A stretch of DNA of 64,000 bases from Paenibacillus pabuli (GCF_039831995.1 NZ_JBDOIO010000003.1:2232001-2296000), one strand, 5' to 3'. Positions 1-9,225 are shown, counted from the first letter of the stretch. Notes: generated by a model from the letters alone, not told the origin. Numbers and translations are program-made.

Positions 1-581
1 ATGAATTGTTCTCACTTGTGATTTTCGGTGCATTGTTCCTGGTCGCCGGATTCTCCGAAACCATTCACGTAGCTGAGGCCATTGGTGCATTGCTCGTTGG
101 TCTGGTCCTGGCGGAGACAGAACATGCCAAACGGATTGAACATCTGATCCTGCCATTCCGTGACTTCTTCGGAGCCATCTTCTTCTTCAGCTTCGGATTG
201 TCCATCGACCCTCTGTCCCTTGGCGGAGAAGCCGTATGGCTGGCTTTGATTGCTGTTGTCATTACACTATTCGGTAACTTCCTGGCAGGCATGCTGGCCG
301 GACGCAGTGCGGGACTGTCTCCAAAAGCTTCTGCTAATATTGGTTTAACCATTGTATCCCGCGGTGAATTTTCAATCATCATGGCCAACATGGGTAAAGC
401 CGGTGGACTTCTGCCGCTTCTCCAACCGTTTGCCGCACTGTATGTACTGATTCTGGCTATTCTTGGACCACTACTGACCAAAGAGTCCAAACATGTGTTT
501 AGAATTTTGGATAAAATATTCAAGTTCAAAGATCCTCGGAAAAAGAAAGAGGAACCAAAGGTTTTGCAGAAAGAAGGATAA
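1..581 (+). CDS. CPA2-type cation/proton antiporter, C-terminal part (5' truncated by the window)
   Basis: The reading frame is already open at the first base and ends with TAA at 579-581, leaving about 193 residues. It shows the last membrane segments of a monovalent cation:proton antiporter-2 protein: a segment followed by HVAEAIGALLVGLVLAE, the FRDFFGAIFFFSFGLSID stretch typical of the second inverted repeat, and two further hydrophobic helices, then a short Lys/Glu-rich cytoplasmic tail. Proteins of this family (for example KhtU of Bacillus) exchange K+ or Na+ for protons and often work with a separate TrkA-C subunit encoded upstream. That part lies outside the window, so the ion and the partner cannot be decided. 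No TrkA-N domain is fused at this end. Confidence 0.8.
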   Translation, partial: ELFSLVIFGALFLVAGFSETIHVAEAIGALLVGLVLAETEHAKRIEHLILPFRDFFGAIFFFSFGLSIDPLSLGGEAVWLALIAVVITLFGNFLAGMLAGRSAGLSPKASANIGLTIVSRGEFSIIMANMGKAGGLLPLLQPFAALYVLILAILGPLLTKESKHVFRILDKIFKFKDPRKKKEEPKVLQKEG

Positions 582-691
582 AAACCCCTGTCTGTTCAAA
601 AACAGGCACGGGATCGAAACCGCGGCTCTTCGCCGATCTTTCTGTGAACACCCAGGGAGAATGGCTCCAGCCGCACCAAGGAGGATGACCT

Positions 692-1597
692 ATGAAAGCA
701 CCTCTGATATCGGCTAATCCGGTGCCACAAACCGCCAAGACCAGAATATCATCCACGCGCCGCTTCCTGAATTTTATGCTGGTAATCGTAGGTGGAATTC
801 TCGCCTCCGTGGGACTTGAATTATTCCTGCATCCCAATAAGATTATTATTGGAGGCATTACAGGCATATCTTCTCTGTTCGCCCATTGGACCGAGATGAG
901 GATTGGATTGTTCCTATTTCTATTCAATGTTCCGTTTATATTTTTATCCTACAGGCTGGTGCAAAAGAAATTCGTATTGGTTACAGTACTGGGTCTGGTT
1001 GTCTTTTCGATCGGTGCCATCGTGCTTCATCCTATGCCGCCGCTGGTTGAACACCCACTAGCTGCCGCCATGTTTGGCGGATTATGTCTGGGTGTTGGAA
1101 TCGGACTTGTGGTGCGGTATGGCGGGACACTGGATACGCTGGAAATCGGTGATCCGTCCTCCCGGCCACCTGAACGGGTATTTAGCGGGAAACGGATGCT
1201 TATCGAAAAAATAATCATGCTGCTCAACTTGCTGATTCTGACAGCTGCAGGTGTTGTCTTTGGTTGGGATCAAGCGATGTACTCTGTGATTGCCTATCTT
1301 ATTGCATATGAAATGGTATATATTGCATTCCGTGGATTCACATCCACTCGCAAATTGTACATTTTGACTACCCAAAGCTCGCAGGTTGAAAAAGCCGTTC
1401 GCAAACGTCTGCGACGGGAACCTGGATCTCCTGTGCCATCATCTGAACTTGCTTCTTCCGTTCCTGCTGAAGGATGGATTCATAATATCCCGGGGGCATT
1501 GTACTATGAAGTTCATTTTCTGGAGATGGTGTGGTTGAAATCCATTGTGCGCCATATAGATCCGCACGCTGGAATTGTCACCTACTCGGAGAAATGA
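692..1597 (+). CDS. YitT-type membrane protein with a C-terminal DUF2179-like domain
   Basis: The ATG at 692 is preceded by AAGGAGG at 678-684. The 301-residue product has a short polar N-terminus, then about five or six hydrophobic segments between residues 28 and 210, with the FLHPNKIIIGGITGISSL and GGTLDTLEIG stretches that mark the YitT/YczE-like membrane family. A soluble region from about residue 215 resembles DUF2179: it starts with a RKLYILTTQ strand, contains the helix EKAVRKRLRRE, and ends with a HIDPHAGIVTYSE strand. The function of this family is not established. It is often proposed to be a transporter. The gene is monocistronic, being followed by a strong terminator, and I see no link to its neighbours. 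Confidence 0.82.
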   Translation: MKAPLISANPVPQTAKTRISSTRRFLNFMLVIVGGILASVGLELFLHPNKIIIGGITGISSLFAHWTEMRIGLFLFLFNVPFIFLSYRLVQKKFVLVTVLGLVVFSIGAIVLHPMPPLVEHPLAAAMFGGLCLGVGIGLVVRYGGTLDTLEIGDPSSRPPERVFSGKRMLIEKIIMLLNLLILTAAGVVFGWDQAMYSVIAYLIAYEMVYIAFRGFTSTRKLYILTTQSSQVEKAVRKRLRREPGSPVPSSELASSVPAEGWIHNIPGALYYEVHFLEMVWLKSIVRHIDPHAGIVTYSEK

Positions 1598-1616
1598 CTA
1601 CCACGCCTTGAACCAA

Positions 1617-1675
1617 AAAAAACTCTCTCTAAACGCAGTGATTAAGATATCACTTCAGCTTAGAGAGAGTTTTTT
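1617..1675 (+). terminator. Intrinsic terminator after the YitT-type gene
   Basis: The arms ACTCTCTCTAA (1622-1632) and TTAGAGAGAGT (1660-1670) pair, and a run of T follows at 1671-1675. A run of A precedes the 5' arm, so it may also work for the convergent dehydrogenase transcript. Confidence 0.85.
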
Positions 1676-1712
1676 ATGCTTGAATTCCTGTTTGCTCTCA
1701 ACTTCGATATGT

Positions 1713-2729
1713 TTACAGTTCAACTATAGCTTTTATGACATGTGTATCTGGCAGCAACCACTTGTCCATGGAGGAAGGCAGCTGAGTTAAATGTTCCCGA
1801 TGGGTAATATAGCCATCCATGCTGAGCTCCTTCTGCCGTAAGGTCGATATAACGTGCTCAAAATCCGCACGCGTTGCATTGCGGCTGCCCAGTATGCTCA
1901 TCTCCCGTTTATGAAATTCAGGATCATGAAACGTAATATCAGCTTTGACCAAACCTACATAAATCAATTGTCCTCCATGAGCTACATATCGAATGGCCTC
2001 ATTCATGGACTGTACATTGCCTGTTGCATCAAATACAGCGGTAGCGTAATCACCTTCTGTCACTTCGGCTACCCGCTCCACCACCTGATCCGTTGCCTGT
2101 ATTACAACATCTGCTCCAGCCCAGGTACGGCTTAGTTCCATTCGGTCCAGGTTCCGATCAATGGCGATCACTCGGGCCCCAGCCTGTTTGGCAAACGCCA
2201 TCACTCCAAGTCCGATCGGCCCTGCCCCAATTACAATAATCTGCTCCTCAGGCTGCAGACCCGCTCTTCTTACGGCATGGGCACCGATACTGAGTGGTTC
2301 AACCATCGCTGCTTCGTCCAGGGTCAGTCCTTCCGCCTTAATTAAATGGGAGACAGGGACACTGATTTTTTCGCGCATTCCTCCATCCACATGTACTCCC
2401 ATGACCTGCATGGATGCACAGCAATTCGTTTTGCCTGTTCGGCAGGCTATGCAGTGACCACAGTGCAAATAGGGGATAATGCTAACCTGGTCCCCAGCTT
2501 GAAGCCCGGCTGTATTAGGACCTATGTCGTCAATGATCCCTGACAGTTCATGTCCCAGAATACGAGGATAGGTAAAAAAGGGCTGGTTGCCCTTATAGGC
2601 ATGCAGATCCGTCCCGCAGATTCCAATCCGCCTTATGTCTACAATGGCCTCATGTTGGGCTCGAACAGGTTCGTCGATATCCTGTATTGTTAATCGATTG
2701 ATCTCTTCACACACAACAGCCTTCATCAC
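1713..2729 (-). CDS. Zinc-dependent medium-chain alcohol/polyol dehydrogenase
   Basis: This 338-residue protein carries the full signature of zinc-dependent MDR enzymes. The catalytic zinc ligands are C38 and the GHE motif (H60-E61). The structural zinc lobe has four cysteines at 91, 94, 97 and 105. The NAD-binding Rossmann motif is GAGPIGLG near 169-176. Its closest functional relatives by motif are sorbitol, threonine and L-galactonate-5-phosphate-type dehydrogenases, so the substrate is probably a sugar or polyol derivative, but the sequence does not fix it. The start overlaps the stop of the upstream aldo/keto reductase by four bases (ATGA at 2726-2729), so the two are translationally coupled and probably act on the same compound. 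A second ATG follows directly, and either could be used. Confidence 0.85.
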   Translation of the reverse strand: MMKAVVCEEINRLTIQDIDEPVRAQHEAIVDIRRIGICGTDLHAYKGNQPFFTYPRILGHELSGIIDDIGPNTAGLQAGDQVSIIPYLHCGHCIACRTGKTNCCASMQVMGVHVDGGMREKISVPVSHLIKAEGLTLDEAAMVEPLSIGAHAVRRAGLQPEEQIIVIGAGPIGLGVMAFAKQAGARVIAIDRNLDRMELSRTWAGADVVIQATDQVVERVAEVTEGDYATAVFDATGNVQSMNEAIRYVAHGGQLIYVGLVKADITFHDPEFHKREMSILGSRNATRADFEHVISTLRQKELSMDGYITHREHLTQLPSSMDKWLLPDTHVIKAIVEL

Positions 2730-3688
2730 TGTTCCCCCTTCGCTGCTCTCTGCAATGGTTCGTTATACTCGGGACGACCACTTGCCCATGTCACGTTATG
2801 AACGGGTGCAAGAATACGTAATACCTCTGCCAAAAGCTCTTCATCGAGAGGTTCGTCCACCCACGCCGCATTATGGCGGATGTTGAGTTCACTGGCGCTG
2901 CTCACCAGTGTGGTTGGGATCTGTTCATTTGCCGTAGCAAACTGCACAGCCAGCATGGCAATATTCGTGCCTTGCTCTGCACAGAACTGCGCAGCTTCCA
3001 GACAGACTTGTTTGACGCGCTCCTCTGCAGGATGCCAGGCAGGCGTTCCTCTTGTTCCTAATAAGCCCATGGAGAGAGGCGAAGCATTAACGAGGCCAAC
3101 TCCCTCTTTTTCCAACAAGGGCAACAAGGACAGCAGCGATGTATCATTCAATGCATAGTGACAATATGAAATGATGGCATCGGCATCAATCTGCGGTAGC
3201 ACCTTCTCAAACATGGGTAACGGCAGGCCACAGATCCCCGCATGACGAATTACGCCCTGCTCTTTAAGGCGCAGCAAGGTTGGATAGGCTTCTTCAATAA
3301 TGATCTCTGCCGGCACAAACTCAATATCATGCAGGAACAGAATATCAATATAATCGGTGTGCAATCGTTTCAAACTTTCCTGTACACTATCCCGAATGCG
3401 CTTACGGGAAAAATCAAATTCATTCTCCCCGTAACGCCCAGCCTTGGTTGATAAAATATAAGAGCTTCGCGGCTGGCTTCGTATCGCTTCTCCAAGTACC
3501 GTCTCTGCTTTGGTTAGACCATAGTAGGGGGACACATCTATATAGTTCATTCCAGCATCCAGAGCTGCATGTACCGTACGAATACCTTCTCCGCGATCAA
3601 TATCGCGAAATACCGAACCCAGGGAAGATGCCCCAAAACTCAACACAGGTACGTCCAAACCGGTCCTGCCAAGGATTCTTCTTTTCAT
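2726..3688 (-). CDS. Aldo/keto reductase, L-galactose/arabinose dehydrogenase-like
   Basis: This is a 320-residue (beta/alpha)8 oxidoreductase. The catalytic tetrad is visible as D51, Y56, K82 and H120, after a GRTGLDVPVLSFGASSLG start typical of the group that includes plant L-galactose dehydrogenase and bacterial sugar 1-dehydrogenases. It is the first gene of a two-gene unit with the zinc dehydrogenase, with which it shares a four-base ATGA overlap. Together they suggest stepwise oxidation of a sugar or sugar acid. No transporter, kinase or regulator lies beside them to name the substrate. The start at 3688 follows a purine-rich AAGGAGC stretch at the usual distance. Confidence 0.85.
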   Translation of the reverse strand: MKRRILGRTGLDVPVLSFGASSLGSVFRDIDRGEGIRTVHAALDAGMNYIDVSPYYGLTKAETVLGEAIRSQPRSSYILSTKAGRYGENEFDFSRKRIRDSVQESLKRLHTDYIDILFLHDIEFVPAEIIIEEAYPTLLRLKEQGVIRHAGICGLPLPMFEKVLPQIDADAIISYCHYALNDTSLLSLLPLLEKEGVGLVNASPLSMGLLGTRGTPAWHPAEERVKQVCLEAAQFCAEQGTNIAMLAVQFATANEQIPTTLVSSASELNIRHNAAWVDEPLDEELLAEVLRILAPVHNVTWASGRPEYNEPLQRAAKGEQ

Positions 3689-3824
3689 TGCCTAGCTCCT
3701 TCCCAGCATGTCTATTGCTCCATTTCTTTCATTTTAACAGTTCAATATTAATATAGAATATCGCCATATGCGTAATATGTACTCTTTCATGACCTCGGAA
3801 TGTTTCCTAACGACGACAATTCAA

Positions 3825-3864
3825 CAAAAAACCACTGATTCCCTTCTCATGGGTAACCAGTGGT
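3825..3864 (-). terminator. Intrinsic terminator after mqnC
   Basis: On the minus strand ACCACTGGT (3856-3864) pairs with ATCAGTGGT (3831-3839), and a U run follows at 3825-3830. Confidence 0.85.
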
Positions 3865-3899
3865 CTTCAATCTCATACGTATATATGGATATATCTTTA

Positions 3900-5039
3900 T
3901 TAGTTCTGCATGACAAAATCTTGCTGTACTGAATTCTCTTCTTCATCGAACATGCGCAAAATATCGTATCTTGTATTACGCTGTGCCGGGATATAACCCG
4001 CCTCACGAATGAGCTGAAGAATCGAGCCAATGTTGACTTTGTATGTAGCACCCGCTGCGGATACGACATTCTCTTCAATCATTGTGCTGCCGAAATCATT
4101 ACAGCCAAATTCGAGTGATTTCTTACCAATTTCAGGGCCCATGGTTACCCATGAGGATTGAATGTTCTTGATGTTATCAAGCACAAGACGGCTGATCGCT
4201 ACCGTCTTCAGATATTCTTCCGGAGTTTGGCGCTCCAGTTTCAGATTCGTATTATCCGGTTGGAACGTCCAAGGAATGAATGCCAGGAAGCCTTCTGAGT
4301 CATATTTGTTCGCAATGCACTCATCCTGAGCTTCACGTACACGAAGCAGGTGCAGTGCGCGCTCTTCCATCGATTCACCCAAACCAATGACCATCGTTGC
4401 CGTTGTGTTCATCCCGATCCGGTGAGCTGTTTGCATAACGTCCATCCAGTCGCGCCATGAACCTTTCAGACGGCTGATTTTGCGGCGTGTACGGTCATCC
4501 AGAATTTCAGCGCCTCCACCTGGCAAGGAATCCAATCCTGCTTCGTGAATGGCACGTACTACTTCTTCCAAAGTAAGTCCATCGGATACTTCTACCATCT
4601 TCATAATTTCTGCTGGTGAGAAGGAGTGCATGGTAATGTTCGGGAAACGTTCCTTGATTGCTTTTAACAGATCCGTGTAATAGCTGAAAGGCAGGTTCGG
4701 ATTCGTTCCACCTTGCATCAGAATCTCAGTGCCGTTTACATCTTGTGTTTCCTGAATTTTCTGGAAGATCACTTCGTCCGGCAATACATATCCTTCATCT
4801 GATCCAGGTCTGCGATAGAAAGCACAAAAACGGCAGTACACATCACACACGTTGGTGTAGTTGACGTTACGCCCGATAACAAATGTTCTGTATGGCTCAG
4901 GGTGCATGCGTTTCATAACCACATTGGCAGCTGCCCCGATTTTGTCGACTTCGTTCGATTCAAACAGCTGAATCGTGTCTTCCAGGTCTAAACGTTCGCC
5001 CCGAAGGGCTTTATCTAAGATACGGTCTACCGTACTCAT
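3900..5039 (-). CDS. mqnC: Cyclic dehypoxanthinyl futalosine synthase (radical SAM)
   Basis: This 379-residue radical SAM enzyme has a CxxxCxxC cluster motif at C65, C69 and C72 (CDVYCRFC), preceded by NVNYTNVCDVYC, which is characteristic of MqnC. Later motifs such as MQGGTNPNLP, HSFSPAEI, DSLPGGGAEIL and FGCNDFGSTMIEENVVSAAG are shared with the MqnC/MqnE/CofH group. MqnC cyclises dehypoxanthine futalosine in the futalosine route to menaquinone, which replaces the classical Men route of B. subtilis. No mqnA, mqnB, mqnD or mqnE lies within the window, and the gene appears to be transcribed alone with its own terminator. CofH-like proteins are the main alternative reading, but the full-length match of the motifs and the Firmicute host favour MqnC. 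Confidence 0.9.
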   Translation of the reverse strand: MSTVDRILDKALRGERLDLEDTIQLFESNEVDKIGAAANVVMKRMHPEPYRTFVIGRNVNYTNVCDVYCRFCAFYRRPGSDEGYVLPDEVIFQKIQETQDVNGTEILMQGGTNPNLPFSYYTDLLKAIKERFPNITMHSFSPAEIMKMVEVSDGLTLEEVVRAIHEAGLDSLPGGGAEILDDRTRRKISRLKGSWRDWMDVMQTAHRIGMNTTATMVIGLGESMEERALHLLRVREAQDECIANKYDSEGFLAFIPWTFQPDNTNLKLERQTPEEYLKTVAISRLVLDNIKNIQSSWVTMGPEIGKKSLEFGCNDFGSTMIEENVVSAAGATYKVNIGSILQLIREAGYIPAQRNTRYDILRMFDEEENSVQQDFVMQN

Positions 5040-5286
5040 CGTAAAAAGCCTCCCTCATGAAGAGAAAATATGATCACGATCCGTCCCGACTTGTATATAT
5101 GCCAGCCTTGTGCATGATGGGTTCCAAATGCTTGCGTAGAGGATCTAACGAATTGGAACGTTTCGATCCATATCCGGGTTATTGAAAAACAACTCATTGG
5201 ATCGATGCATAAGACGCAGGGCTTGCAAGTTCTGGTGGCAACATCGCATTTCTGTACTCTGTCTATCGTAACACAGGTTACATGTG
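5040..5286. other. Intergenic stretch with no recognised gene (mqnC/metC)
   Basis: This 247-base stretch separates the mqnC start from the met-operon terminator. A 66-codon minus-strand frame crosses it (5145-5345), but it has no ribosome binding site, is Cys- and Arg-rich, and runs through the terminator hairpin, so I do not call it. It should hold the mqnC promoter, but I see no convincing -35/-10 pair. Confidence 0.5.
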
Positions 5287-5315
5287 AAAAAAAGCACCTT
5301 ATGAACAGGTGCTTT
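5287..5315 (-). terminator. Intrinsic terminator of the metA-metI-metC unit
   Basis: On the minus strand AAAGCACC and GGTGCTTT (5308-5315 and 5291-5298) form a stem with a U run at 5287-5290. It lies about 90 bases past the metC stop. Confidence 0.85.
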
Positions 5316-5405
5316 AAAATTAAGTAAAAATATTGACATATTCATTCTATTATAATTCCAGCTTTTTAGACGTATCTGTTGTTTTTAACTAGCCAAAAAG
5401 ATGAA

Positions 5406-6575
5406 TTAAGACTCCTGAAGTGCCTGATCCAGATCAGCAATCAGATCGTCAATGTCTTCCAACCCGACTGAGAAGCGCAGCAATCCATCGGTAATGCCTC
5501 GTTCTAGGCGTACCTCAGCAGGCATCGCAGCATGGGACATCATTGCAGGATAGGACAGAATACTTTCCACGGCACCCAGACTGACTGCTACGATTGGTAG
5601 CTTCACTCGGTTAAGCACCGCTTTGGCACGTTCACCTGATCCAACGTCAAATGAGACAACCGCTCCGTAACCCGTGGATTGACGCTCATGAGCTTCACGC
5701 CCCGGATGCTCCAGCAGTCCAGGATAGTATACTGCGGTAATATCACTGCGTCCACTGAGCCAGGCTGCCAGCTTCGCCGTGCTTTGTTCACTGTGTGCCA
5801 TACGTGCTCCGAGTGTTTTCATACCGCGCATCAGAAGCCAGGATTCTTGAGCACCGAGCACGGTACCAAGCCCATTTTGAAGCTGCTTGAGTTGTCTTCC
5901 CAGCGCTTCGGTACGGGCAACGGCCAGTCCGGCAAGTACGTCACTATGTCCACCAAGAAACTTGGTTGCACTATGTACAACTATGTCCACGCCAAGCTCA
6001 ATTGGGCGCTGATAATAAGGCGTCATGAATGTGTTATCAAGAATTGTGATCAGCTCATGTTCCTGTGCCCACGATGTGACGGCAGCGATATCCGTAATCC
6101 GCAGTGTCGGGTTCGAAGGTGTCTCCATATAGACTGCCTTCGTATTCGGCTTAATGGCCGCCTTCACTTCTTCAATATTGGTCATATCCACAAACGTCGT
6201 CTCAATCTGCATTCTGCTCAGAATCGACGTGAGCAGGCGGTATGTTCCCCCATACACATCTTCCGTTACGATCATGTGGTCGCCTGCCGAGAACATCAGG
6301 AACACACTGGAGATTGCAGCCATTCCTGAGGAATAGGCGAATCCGCGGGCTCCACCTTCAAGCAGGGTGATGTAATCTTCCAATGCCTGACGTGTCGGAT
6401 TACCTGAACGGCTGTAATCATGCTGCGGTGGATTAAAGATGTCAAAATGATGGAATGTGGACGCCTGGTAGATCGGAACGCTGGAGGCTCCTGTTGTTTT
6501 ATCCACTTCATCACCGAAATGCAGCAGCTTGGTATCAAACTTCAATTCGGATTGCTTATTGTTCTGCTCACTCAT
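5406..6575 (-). CDS. metC: Cystathionine beta-lyase
   Basis: This PLP-dependent Cys/Met metabolism enzyme cleaves cystathionine to homocysteine, pyruvate and ammonia. I place the start at the ATG at 6573-6575 because AAGGAGG lies at 6584-6590. The longer open frame upstream has no such site. The resulting 389-residue protein shows YSRSGNPTR, the cofactor-binding AYSSGMAA, and the Schiff-base lysine K205 in HSATKFLGGH. The start overlaps the end of metI by eight bases (6568-6575), so both are translated from one message. Paralogy with metI is obvious. The order metI-metC matches the B. subtilis pair and supports beta-lyase here and gamma-synthase for the upstream gene, although both families can also act as O-acetylhomoserine sulfhydrylases. 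Confidence 0.88.
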   Translation of the reverse strand: MSEQNNKQSELKFDTKLLHFGDEVDKTTGASSVPIYQASTFHHFDIFNPPQHDYSRSGNPTRQALEDYITLLEGGARGFAYSSGMAAISSVFLMFSAGDHMIVTEDVYGGTYRLLTSILSRMQIETTFVDMTNIEEVKAAIKPNTKAVYMETPSNPTLRITDIAAVTSWAQEHELITILDNTFMTPYYQRPIELGVDIVVHSATKFLGGHSDVLAGLAVARTEALGRQLKQLQNGLGTVLGAQESWLLMRGMKTLGARMAHSEQSTAKLAAWLSGRSDITAVYYPGLLEHPGREAHERQSTGYGAVVSFDVGSGERAKAVLNRVKLPIVAVSLGAVESILSYPAMMSHAAMPAEVRLERGITDGLLRFSVGLEDIDDLIADLDQALQES

Positions 6576-7755
6576 GATGTACGCCTCCTTCAACCTCGCG
6601 CTGTGCAGCTTCCAAGGCATTCCCCAAATCCGCAATCAGATCATCTGCATGCTCAATACCTACGGAGAACCGCAGCAAGCGATCATCGACCCCTACGGCA
6701 TCCCGTATTTCTAGCGGGATATCCGCATGCGTCTGCACCGCCGGATACGTCATCAATGATTCCACACCGCCAAGACTTTCGGCAAAAGCAATCAGCTTGA
6801 TATGGCGCAGCAGTGGTTCAACCAAACGGGCATCCTTAACTTTGAAAGAGAAGATGCCTGTATTTCCTCTGGATTGTTTCTTTTGCACCTCGTATCCTGG
6901 GTGATCGGACAAACCAGGGTGGTATACTTCGCCCACGGATGGATGTTCCAGCAAATACTTGGCAATGGTAAGTGAATTATACTCATGACGCTCCATACGA
7001 AGCGCGAGTGTCTTCATGCCTTTCATTAACTGATAGGAATCACTTGGAGACAGTACTGCACCGATGGAGTTATGCAGGAACGCCATCTCGGCTGACAATT
7101 CCTCTCCCTTGGTGATAATCAATCCGGCGAGCACATCGTTGTGTCCACCCAGATACTTGGTTGCGCTATGAATAACAATATCTGCTCCGAGTTCAATAGG
7201 ACGTTGGAAGAATGGCGTCAGCAGCGTATTGTCCACAATAGTCAACAGGTTATGGTTCTTCGCCCAGGAGCTGACAGCTTCGATGTCCGTAATCATCATA
7301 AGTGGATTGGTTGGCGTCTCGATAAATACGGCTTTGGTATTCGGCTGGCGAATGCTCTCCATTGCAACCAAGTCGTTCGTGTCTACATAACTTGCAGTTA
7401 CGCCAAAACGGGACAGGATACGCTCAAGCAGACGATACGTTCCCCCATACAGATCCAGTGATACAATCAGATGATCTCCCTGTCCGAACATTGCAAAGAT
7501 GGTTTGCAGGGCTGCCATGCCCGAGCTACAGGCGAAGCCGGCATCACCGGATTCGAGTGCGGCTGCTGCCTCTTCCAATACCTTACGCGTTGGATTGGTC
7601 GTACGAATGTAGTCAAAGCCCGTGCTCTGTCCAAGCTTCGGATGGCGAAACGCTGTAGATTGATAGATAGGGAAATTTACGGCACCAGTCACCGGTTCAT
7701 TGACGGATCCGATCTGAGCTAAGCGACTTTCGATTTTCAACTTATTGTCTTCCAT
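6568..7755 (-). CDS. metI: Cystathionine gamma-synthase / O-acetylhomoserine thiolyase
   Basis: This 395-residue PLP enzyme of the Cys/Met family has RTTNPTR, ACSSGMAAL and the PLP lysine K200 in HSATKYLGGH. It condenses O-acetylhomoserine with cysteine to cystathionine. The Bacillus homologue also accepts sulfide. It lies between metA, which supplies O-acetylhomoserine and ends 24 bases upstream, and metC, which it overlaps by eight bases. The three genes therefore run the complete path from homoserine to homocysteine. The ATG at 7753-7755 follows AGGAGGATGC. Control is by the SAM riboswitch ahead of metA. Confidence 0.9.
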   Translation of the reverse strand: MEDNKLKIESRLAQIGSVNEPVTGAVNFPIYQSTAFRHPKLGQSTGFDYIRTTNPTRKVLEEAAAALESGDAGFACSSGMAALQTIFAMFGQGDHLIVSLDLYGGTYRLLERILSRFGVTASYVDTNDLVAMESIRQPNTKAVFIETPTNPLMMITDIEAVSSWAKNHNLLTIVDNTLLTPFFQRPIELGADIVIHSATKYLGGHNDVLAGLIITKGEELSAEMAFLHNSIGAVLSPSDSYQLMKGMKTLALRMERHEYNSLTIAKYLLEHPSVGEVYHPGLSDHPGYEVQKKQSRGNTGIFSFKVKDARLVEPLLRHIKLIAFAESLGGVESLMTYPAVQTHADIPLEIRDAVGVDDRLLRFSVGIEHADDLIADLGNALEAAQREVEGGVHHE

Positions 7756-7779
7756 TGCAGCATCCTCCTGTAATCTCGA

Positions 7780-8697
7780 TTAGATTTGCGGGCCAATATC
7801 GTAAGGCGTCTCCTGATACACATAGTAATTGAGCCAATTAGAGAATAATAAGTTTGCATGTGCCCGCCAGGTTGCCGGAGGAACACGGGATGGATCGTCG
7901 TTTGGAAAATAGTGTCTTGGCAGCGCGATATCCAATCCCTTGGATGCATCACGGTCATATTCCCATTTCAAGGACAATGGATCATATTCCGCATGTCCTG
8001 TCACAAAAATTTGTTTGCCGTCTTTGGTTGCAACCAGAAAAATGCCGGCTTCCTCCGATTCGGCCAAAATTTCGAGGTTATCGTTCTTCTCGATATCCTC
8101 GCGCCGAACTTCGGTATGACGGGAATGCGGGACATTGAATACTTCATCAAATCCGCGAAGCAGTTGTACGTGAGATTTGTTGATCGTATGTGGAAATACG
8201 CCAAAACACTTCTCTTCCAGTGCTACCTTGGGTACACCGAAATGATGGTACAGACCAGCCTGCGAAGCCCAACAGATATGCATGGTCGAAGTCACGTTGG
8301 TTTTGGTCCAATCGAAGATCTCCTGAATTTCCTTCCAATAATTCACGTCTTCGAAATCCATCTGCTCAACAGGTGCACCTGTAATGATCATCCCGTCAAA
8401 ACGACGGTGTTCAATCTCATCGAAGGTTTTGTAGAAGAGATTCAGATATTCCTGTGATGTGTTCTTCGACGTGTGGGACTTGGGATGAACCAGCACAATA
8501 TCGACCTGAATAGGGGTATTCCCCACCAGACGAAGCAGTTGAGTTTCCGTTGTTTCCTTGGTAGGCATCAGGTTTAATATAGCAATGCGTAGTGGACGAA
8601 TATCCTGCTGGTAAGCATGTGTCTCGTCCATTACGAAGATGTTCTCACCTGCAAGGACTTCTTTGGCAGGCAGTGCGTCTGGAATTTTAATTGGCAT
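7780..8697 (-). CDS. metA: Homoserine O-acetyltransferase (MetA type)
   Basis: MetA activates homoserine for methionine synthesis. I place the start at the ATG at 8695-8697, with AAGGAGG at 8710-8716. A TTG three codons earlier would sit too close to that site. In this numbering (305 residues) the acyl-enzyme cysteine is C142 in HICWASQAG, and H235 and E237 in TGHAEYDP complete the active site at the positions known from the family. Residue 111 is Glu (GAPVEQMD). From published work on MetA enzymes, Glu at 111 goes with acetyl-CoA use and Gly with succinyl-CoA, so an acetyltransferase is inferred. It is the first gene of the riboswitch-controlled metA-metI-metC operon. Confidence 0.93.
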   Translation of the reverse strand: MPIKIPDALPAKEVLAGENIFVMDETHAYQQDIRPLRIAILNLMPTKETTETQLLRLVGNTPIQVDIVLVHPKSHTSKNTSQEYLNLFYKTFDEIEHRRFDGMIITGAPVEQMDFEDVNYWKEIQEIFDWTKTNVTSTMHICWASQAGLYHHFGVPKVALEEKCFGVFPHTINKSHVQLLRGFDEVFNVPHSRHTEVRREDIEKNDNLEILAESEEAGIFLVATKDGKQIFVTGHAEYDPLSLKWEYDRDASKGLDIALPRHYFPNDDPSRVPPATWRAHANLLFSNWLNYYVYQETPYDIGPQI

Positions 8698-8880
8698 AAT
8701 GTACAAACTCCTCCTTGTGCATAGATAGATGCAGCCATCACTGGCTTGATGTGTTCACATCAATACCGTGATAGACTGCCATGAGCTTGTCTACAGGTGC
8801 GGATTTGCAAATTGAGTGCGCTCTCACCTGACAAACTCAAGTTCCGTAGCGAAAATCAGTGCTGAGAAGTCGGTGCATAT
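8698..8880 (-). other. Leader between the SAM riboswitch terminator and metA
   Basis: After the riboswitch terminator about 180 bases of leader remain before metA. They hold the metA ribosome binding site (8710-8716) and a possible stem between CAGGTG and CACCTG arms within 8790-8830. I see no reading frame or second known RNA element here. Confidence 0.45.
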
Positions 8881-8913
8881 AACAAAGACCTTCCTCGGAT
8901 TCCGAGAAAGGTC
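8881..8913 (-). terminator. Expression-platform terminator of the SAM riboswitch
   Basis: The arms at 8902-8913 and 8887-8899 pair on the minus strand and are followed by TTTGTT. The U run is short, as is common for switchable terminators. Confidence 0.8.
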
Positions 8914-9060
8914 ATATGTAAATAGATATGCGCCTCTCTCATCTCTCAGTTACAACAGTGCCTCAATGGACACTTAGTCGCTGCAAGAATTAGCACCGTG
9001 CGGTATACCGCCGGTTGCCGGGTTTCATCGGGCCAGTCCCTCCACCTACTCTTGATAAGA
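8887..9060 (-). promoter_or_regulatory. SAM-I (S-box) riboswitch controlling metA-metI-metC
   Basis: On the minus strand the element begins with CTTATCAAG (rc of 9051-9059). It continues through the hallmark segments GGTGGAGGGACTGGCCCGAT, GAAACCCGGCAACC and GGTGCTAATTC, and ends with TGAGAGATGAGA near 8935-8947. These are the conserved helices P1 to P4 of the SAM-I class. An expression platform follows: a terminator stem GACCTTTCTCGG with CCGAGGAAGGTC (8887-8913) and a U-rich tail. High SAM should favour this terminator and switch off methionine synthesis. Confidence 0.96.
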
Positions 9061-9225
9061 TTTCGCCATATTCAATTGTGTATTTAGTGTGGTTCACCGT
9101 CTACTTTAAAACATTAATCCTCTCACGTCAAGCATGTAGTTTTGTGTCTGTTCATGTAGGCCGGAACCGTTTGTCTCTCGCTGTCATACACTGCTTCAGG
9201 GCGCGAAATAGACACATTTTTGCGC

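Noticed and set aside
5145..5345. 66-codon minus-strand frame after metC
   Set aside because: It crosses the metC terminator hairpin and is Cys/Arg-rich with no RBS.
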